Positions 21,713 to 23,421 of a stretch of DNA of 23,421 nucleotides are shown here, piece by piece; position 1 is the first letter of the stretch, and every line of letters starts with the position of its first letter. Origin of the DNA: UBA6182 sp964479585 (GTDB lineage: Bacteria; Bacillota_I; Bacilli_A; Erysipelotrichales; Erysipelotrichaceae). The translations under genes and the position numbers were made by a program. Location of the stretch: contig CAYZMP010000026.1 of NCBI GenBank assembly GCA_964479585.1, positions 1 to 23,421 on the forward strand. Reading direction: 5' to 3'. Under the pieces are notes generated by a model. It ran no database searches. It was not told the DNA's origin and saw only the letters and a list, made by a program, of their open reading frames with translations.

Positions 21713-22597
21713 TTATTCTTTGGGAGTATAATGATAACCTTTTGGTTCTACATGGACGATAACACTAATATCTTCATCAAAAGCTTCTTGTAACGATTCT
21801 TCGAGTTGATGGGATAAATTATGAGCATCTACTAATGAAATCGATGGATCAGTTTGAACATGAAAATCAATGAACACCAAGTTTCCCGATTTGCGAGAAC
21901 GAATTTTATGTATGCTTTGCACCAAAGGATTTTCGAGTGCTTTTTTTTCTATTCTTTTAGGATCGATGGCAATTGCATCTGTGAGTTCTTTAGAACTTTC
22001 TTTAAAAATTCCATAGGCAGTTTTAAATATTACCACAGCAATAAACAAAGAAGTTACTCCATCGATCCAATAAGGAAAATTAAAGTACAGTAGTAAAATT
22101 AAGTTAATTAGAACGCCGATAGAAATATATATGTCTGATAAAGTATGTTTTGCATCTGCTATGAGCAAACTAGACTTAAGACGTTTACCAATCGTGTTTT
22201 GATAAGTTGCGACAATGATATTGATAAACAATGCAAACATGATAATGGCAACTGTTGTTGTGTTTAATGTGAGTGTTTGCGGCGAGTAAAAATTTAAGAT
22301 TGCATTTTTTACTACTTCAAATCCTAAAAGTACAAGCATGACCACAATAAAAAGAGTCGCTAATGTTTCATATCGTTGATGACCATAAGCGTGATCAGAA
22401 TCAACCGGTTTGCTTGCGACCTTCATTGAAATGAGTCCAATGATATTACCAGAAGCATCAGCTAAGGAATGATACCCATCGGCAGTTATACTGTTTATAT
22501 GTGTAATATAACCAACGATAATTTTAATACCACTAACAAGCAAGTTAAAAAATAATGTGATCCACAGTACAACCTGTACTTTTTTGTTTCTTTTCAT
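21713..22597 (-). CDS. Cation diffusion facilitator (CDF) metal exporter
   Basis: A 294-residue exporter, probably a proton antiporter acting on divalent metals. Six helices span about 10-200, followed by a cytosolic ferredoxin-like C-terminal domain (about 205-290, with FIDFHVQTDPSISLVDAHNL and VIVHVEP). The metal site of the membrane part has helix-2 HxxxD (H43, D47 in GYHSLAD) and helix-5 HxxxD (H151, D155 in DAKHTLSD). The HD/HD set is typical of zinc-type CDFs, while E. coli YiiP has DD/HD. Zn is therefore the most likely substrate, with Co, Fe or Mn possible. The first ATG at 22597 is the only usable start, because the next Met is beyond helix 2. No ribosome site precedes it and the promoter predicts a leaderless transcript. 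Confidence 0.92.
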   Translation of the reverse strand: MKRNKKVQVVLWITLFFNLLVSGIKIIVGYITHINSITADGYHSLADASGNIIGLISMKVASKPVDSDHAYGHQRYETLATLFIVVMLVLLGFEVVKNAILNFYSPQTLTLNTTTVAIIMFALFINIIVATYQNTIGKRLKSSLLIADAKHTLSDIYISIGVLINLILLLYFNFPYWIDGVTSLFIAVVIFKTAYGIFKESSKELTDAIAIDPKRIEKKALENPLVQSIHKIRSRKSGNLVFIDFHVQTDPSISLVDAHNLSHQLEESLQEAFDEDISVIVHVEPKGYHYTPKE

Positions 22598-22603
22598 ACG
22601 TGT

Positions 22604-22634
22604 ATTTTATCATTTATGACAAGAATTGTCATAA
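22604..22634 (-). promoter_or_regulatory. CDF promoter with 9-3-9 palindrome, predicted leaderless
   Basis: On the minus strand ATGACA (22632-22627) and TAAAAT (22609-22604) are spaced by 17 bases, each one mismatch from consensus. Six bases separate the -10 from the ATG, so the start of transcription should be the ATG itself (22597). A perfect palindrome TTATGACAA-N3-TTGTCATAA (22614-22634) covers the -35 and most of the spacer, an ideal repressor site, perhaps metal-sensing. Its binding protein is not in the window. Confidence 0.65.
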
Positions 22635-22651
22635 GAAGTCTTAGCTTTGTG

Positions 22652-22688
22652 ATCAATCATTGATTTAAGGATTCTTATATGCTTTAAT
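22652..22688 (+). promoter_or_regulatory. Promoter of the UPF0316 gene
   Basis: TTGATT (22660-22665) and TTTAAT (22683-22688) are spaced by 17 bases. A palindrome ATCAAT-N1-ATTGAT (22652-22664) overlaps the -35; its half-sites match those of the palindrome at 63-78. The two divergent promoters of the CDF and UPF0316 genes are thus about 25 bases apart, leaving room for shared regulation. Confidence 0.5.
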
Positions 22689-22724
22689 GGATTATCAAAG
22701 ATAATGCAATAAAACAAAGAGAGG

Positions 22725-22745
22725 ATGACAATGTGGTTAAGATAG
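22725..22745 (+). other. Mini open frame overlapping the UPF0316 start
   Basis: ATGs at 22725 and 22731 share one frame reading MTMWLR and stop at TAG 22743-22745, so they straddle the GTG start in another frame. Translation of it could compete with or couple to the GTG start, or be a by-product of the ribosome site sequence. It is too short for any test by codon use. Confidence 0.25.
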
Positions 22746-23290
22746 CAGAATTTTTTACAGGGAACTCATGGATTGTGTATGTGTTTATTTTTGTTGGAAA
22801 GATGATTGAGGTGGCATTGGCTTCACTGCGTTCTCAACTCATTCACAAAGGTCAAAGAGTGTATGGTGGAGTTGTAGCTTTGTTTGAGTATACCTTTTGG
22901 ATTACTATAACAGCATCAGCAATTTCTGGCTTTCGAGATGACTTATTAAAAGTGGTCATTTTAATTGTTGCTTTTTCTTGTGGTAATATTTTAGGATCAT
23001 TTATCGAAGAAAAGTTAGCGCTAGGATATAGTACATTAACAGGGTTTTTCACCAATGAAAAAGAAGCGAATTTGGCAGCTGAGACATTGAGACAACGTGG
23101 ACATGCTTTAACAATACTGCCTTCTTTAGGGATGGATAACAAACAGCGCTTTACAATGATTACATCAATCATGCGAAAAGATGTGCATGCAGTTATTAAA
23201 ACTCTTAATGACGTTGTTCCTGAAGCTGTCATTGTTGTTTCACAAAGTCAACCATCAAAACAACAGTCTAAGTTTGCCATAAAAAAGTAG
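22733..23290 (+). CDS. UPF0316/DUF2179-family membrane protein
   Basis: A 185-residue protein matching the UPF0316 (DUF5698 plus DUF2179) family, usually about 170-185 long. Three helices occupy about 13-85, with LASLRSQLIHKGQRVYGGVVALFE between the first two. GNILGSFIEEKLALGY, a strong family motif, follows. The C-terminal cytosolic DUF2179 domain (about 100-170) has FFTNEKEANLAAETLRQRGHALTIL and MITSIMRKDVHAVIKTLNDVVPEAVIVVS. Function is unknown; some relatives carry nucleotide- or regulator-like folds. The start is a GTG, preceded by GAGAGGA about 8 bases upstream. An ATG at 22731, two bases earlier, is in another frame. A terminator hairpin follows at 23321. Confidence 0.83.
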   Translation: MVKIAEFFTGNSWIVYVFIFVGKMIEVALASLRSQLIHKGQRVYGGVVALFEYTFWITITASAISGFRDDLLKVVILIVAFSCGNILGSFIEEKLALGYSTLTGFFTNEKEANLAAETLRQRGHALTILPSLGMDNKQRFTMITSIMRKDVHAVIKTLNDVVPEAVIVVSQSQPSKQQSKFAIKK

Positions 23291-23320
23291 AAAACAAAGT
23301 AATGAGGTATCTAAATGATG

Positions 23321-23346
23321 AGAAAACATAAAAAAGTTTTCTTTTT
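23321..23346 (+). terminator. Intrinsic terminator after the UPF0316 gene
   Basis: AGAAAAC (23321-23327) pairs with GTTTTCT (23336-23342) around an A-rich 8-base loop, followed by T to 23346. The stem is short but the T run is clear. It stands about 30 bases after the stop. Confidence 0.65.
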
Positions 23347-23360
23347 ATTGTGTTTCAACT

Positions 23361-23366
23361 TATAAT
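23361..23366 (+). promoter_or_regulatory. -10 element of the last, partial gene
   Basis: A consensus TATAAT lies 29 bases before the ATG of the last gene. The matching -35 position (23338-23343, TTTCTT) is poor and falls inside the preceding terminator. Confidence 0.45.
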
Positions 23367-23394
23367 ATGTTGTGAAATAAAAATGGAGAATCAT

Positions 23395-23421
23395 ATGAAT
23401 ACTTTTTTTACTTACAAAGAT
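23395..23421 (+). CDS. 5' end of an unidentified gene (cut by the window)
   Basis: Nine codons, MNTFFTYKD, follow a ribosome site GGAGAA located 6 bases before the ATG. The TATAAT upstream supports a separate transcription unit. Too little is visible to name a family. Confidence 0.55.

Noticed and set aside
23304..23312. GAGGTATCT, matching part of the PadR promoter
   Set aside because: A single 9-base match without an inverted partner or promoter is likely chance.

Overview
The window is AT-rich bacterial DNA read with the standard code (TGA is a normal stop, e.g. at 1009-1011 and 12889-12891). It has AAGGAGG-type ribosome sites, Sec/lipobox lipoproteins with Asn/Asp/Gly-rich linkers, a YesM/YesN pair, a PadR operon, and no outer-membrane or LPS-assembly genes. 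This points to a low-GC Gram-positive (Bacillota) or a standard-code relative of the Mollicutes such as Izemoplasma, Haloplasma or Acholeplasma. That placement is inference. No rRNA, tRNA, CRISPR array, insertion sequence or phage gene was seen, and no gene-free gap exceeds about 185 bases.

Layout. (1) 1-2.9 kb: a MacAB-like ABC exporter operon (adaptor, ATPase, FtsX-type permease) behind a promoter with a perfect palindrome in its spacer, closed by a hairpin terminator. (2) 3.0-5.0 kb, minus: a PadR regulator, a HAAS/DUF1700 membrane protein and a DUF4097 beta-solenoid protein, from a near-consensus promoter flanked by a likely PadR operator. (3) 5.0-8.2 kb, minus: an MFS transporter, a small PH-like protein and a membrane diguanylate cyclase. 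(4) 8.3-10.8 kb, plus: bifunctional NAD(P)HX repair enzyme, then a DUF6273-like lipoprotein. (5) 10.8-12.9 kb: a minus-strand DUF3159-like membrane protein divergent from an O-antigen-ligase-like protein. (6) 12.9-21.2 kb, plus: the central module. A YesN response regulator, a YesM sensor kinase and an MglB-like sugar-binding lipoprotein overlap in one operon. They are followed by an operator-rich promoter and a ChvE-GguA-GguB monosaccharide ABC importer. (7) 21.2-23.4 kb: DUF1622-like protein and CDF metal exporter (minus), a UPF0316/DUF2179 protein (plus), and the first codons of a further gene.

How the parts fit. The most coherent system is region 6. The MglB-like lipoprotein keeps most galactose/glucose-contact residues of E. 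coli MglB but sits in the sensor operon, not with the permease genes. I infer that it is the sugar receptor that signals through the YesM-like kinase to the YesN-like regulator. YesN would then activate the importer promoter, which has a poor -35 and a direct repeat 23 bases apart just upstream. This resembles the XylFII-LytS-YesN xylose-sensing arrangement known in Clostridium, but with a hexose-type receptor and a ChvE/Ggu importer. A second point of interest is the CDF metal exporter, whose promoter predicts a leaderless mRNA and carries a perfect 9-3-9 palindrome.
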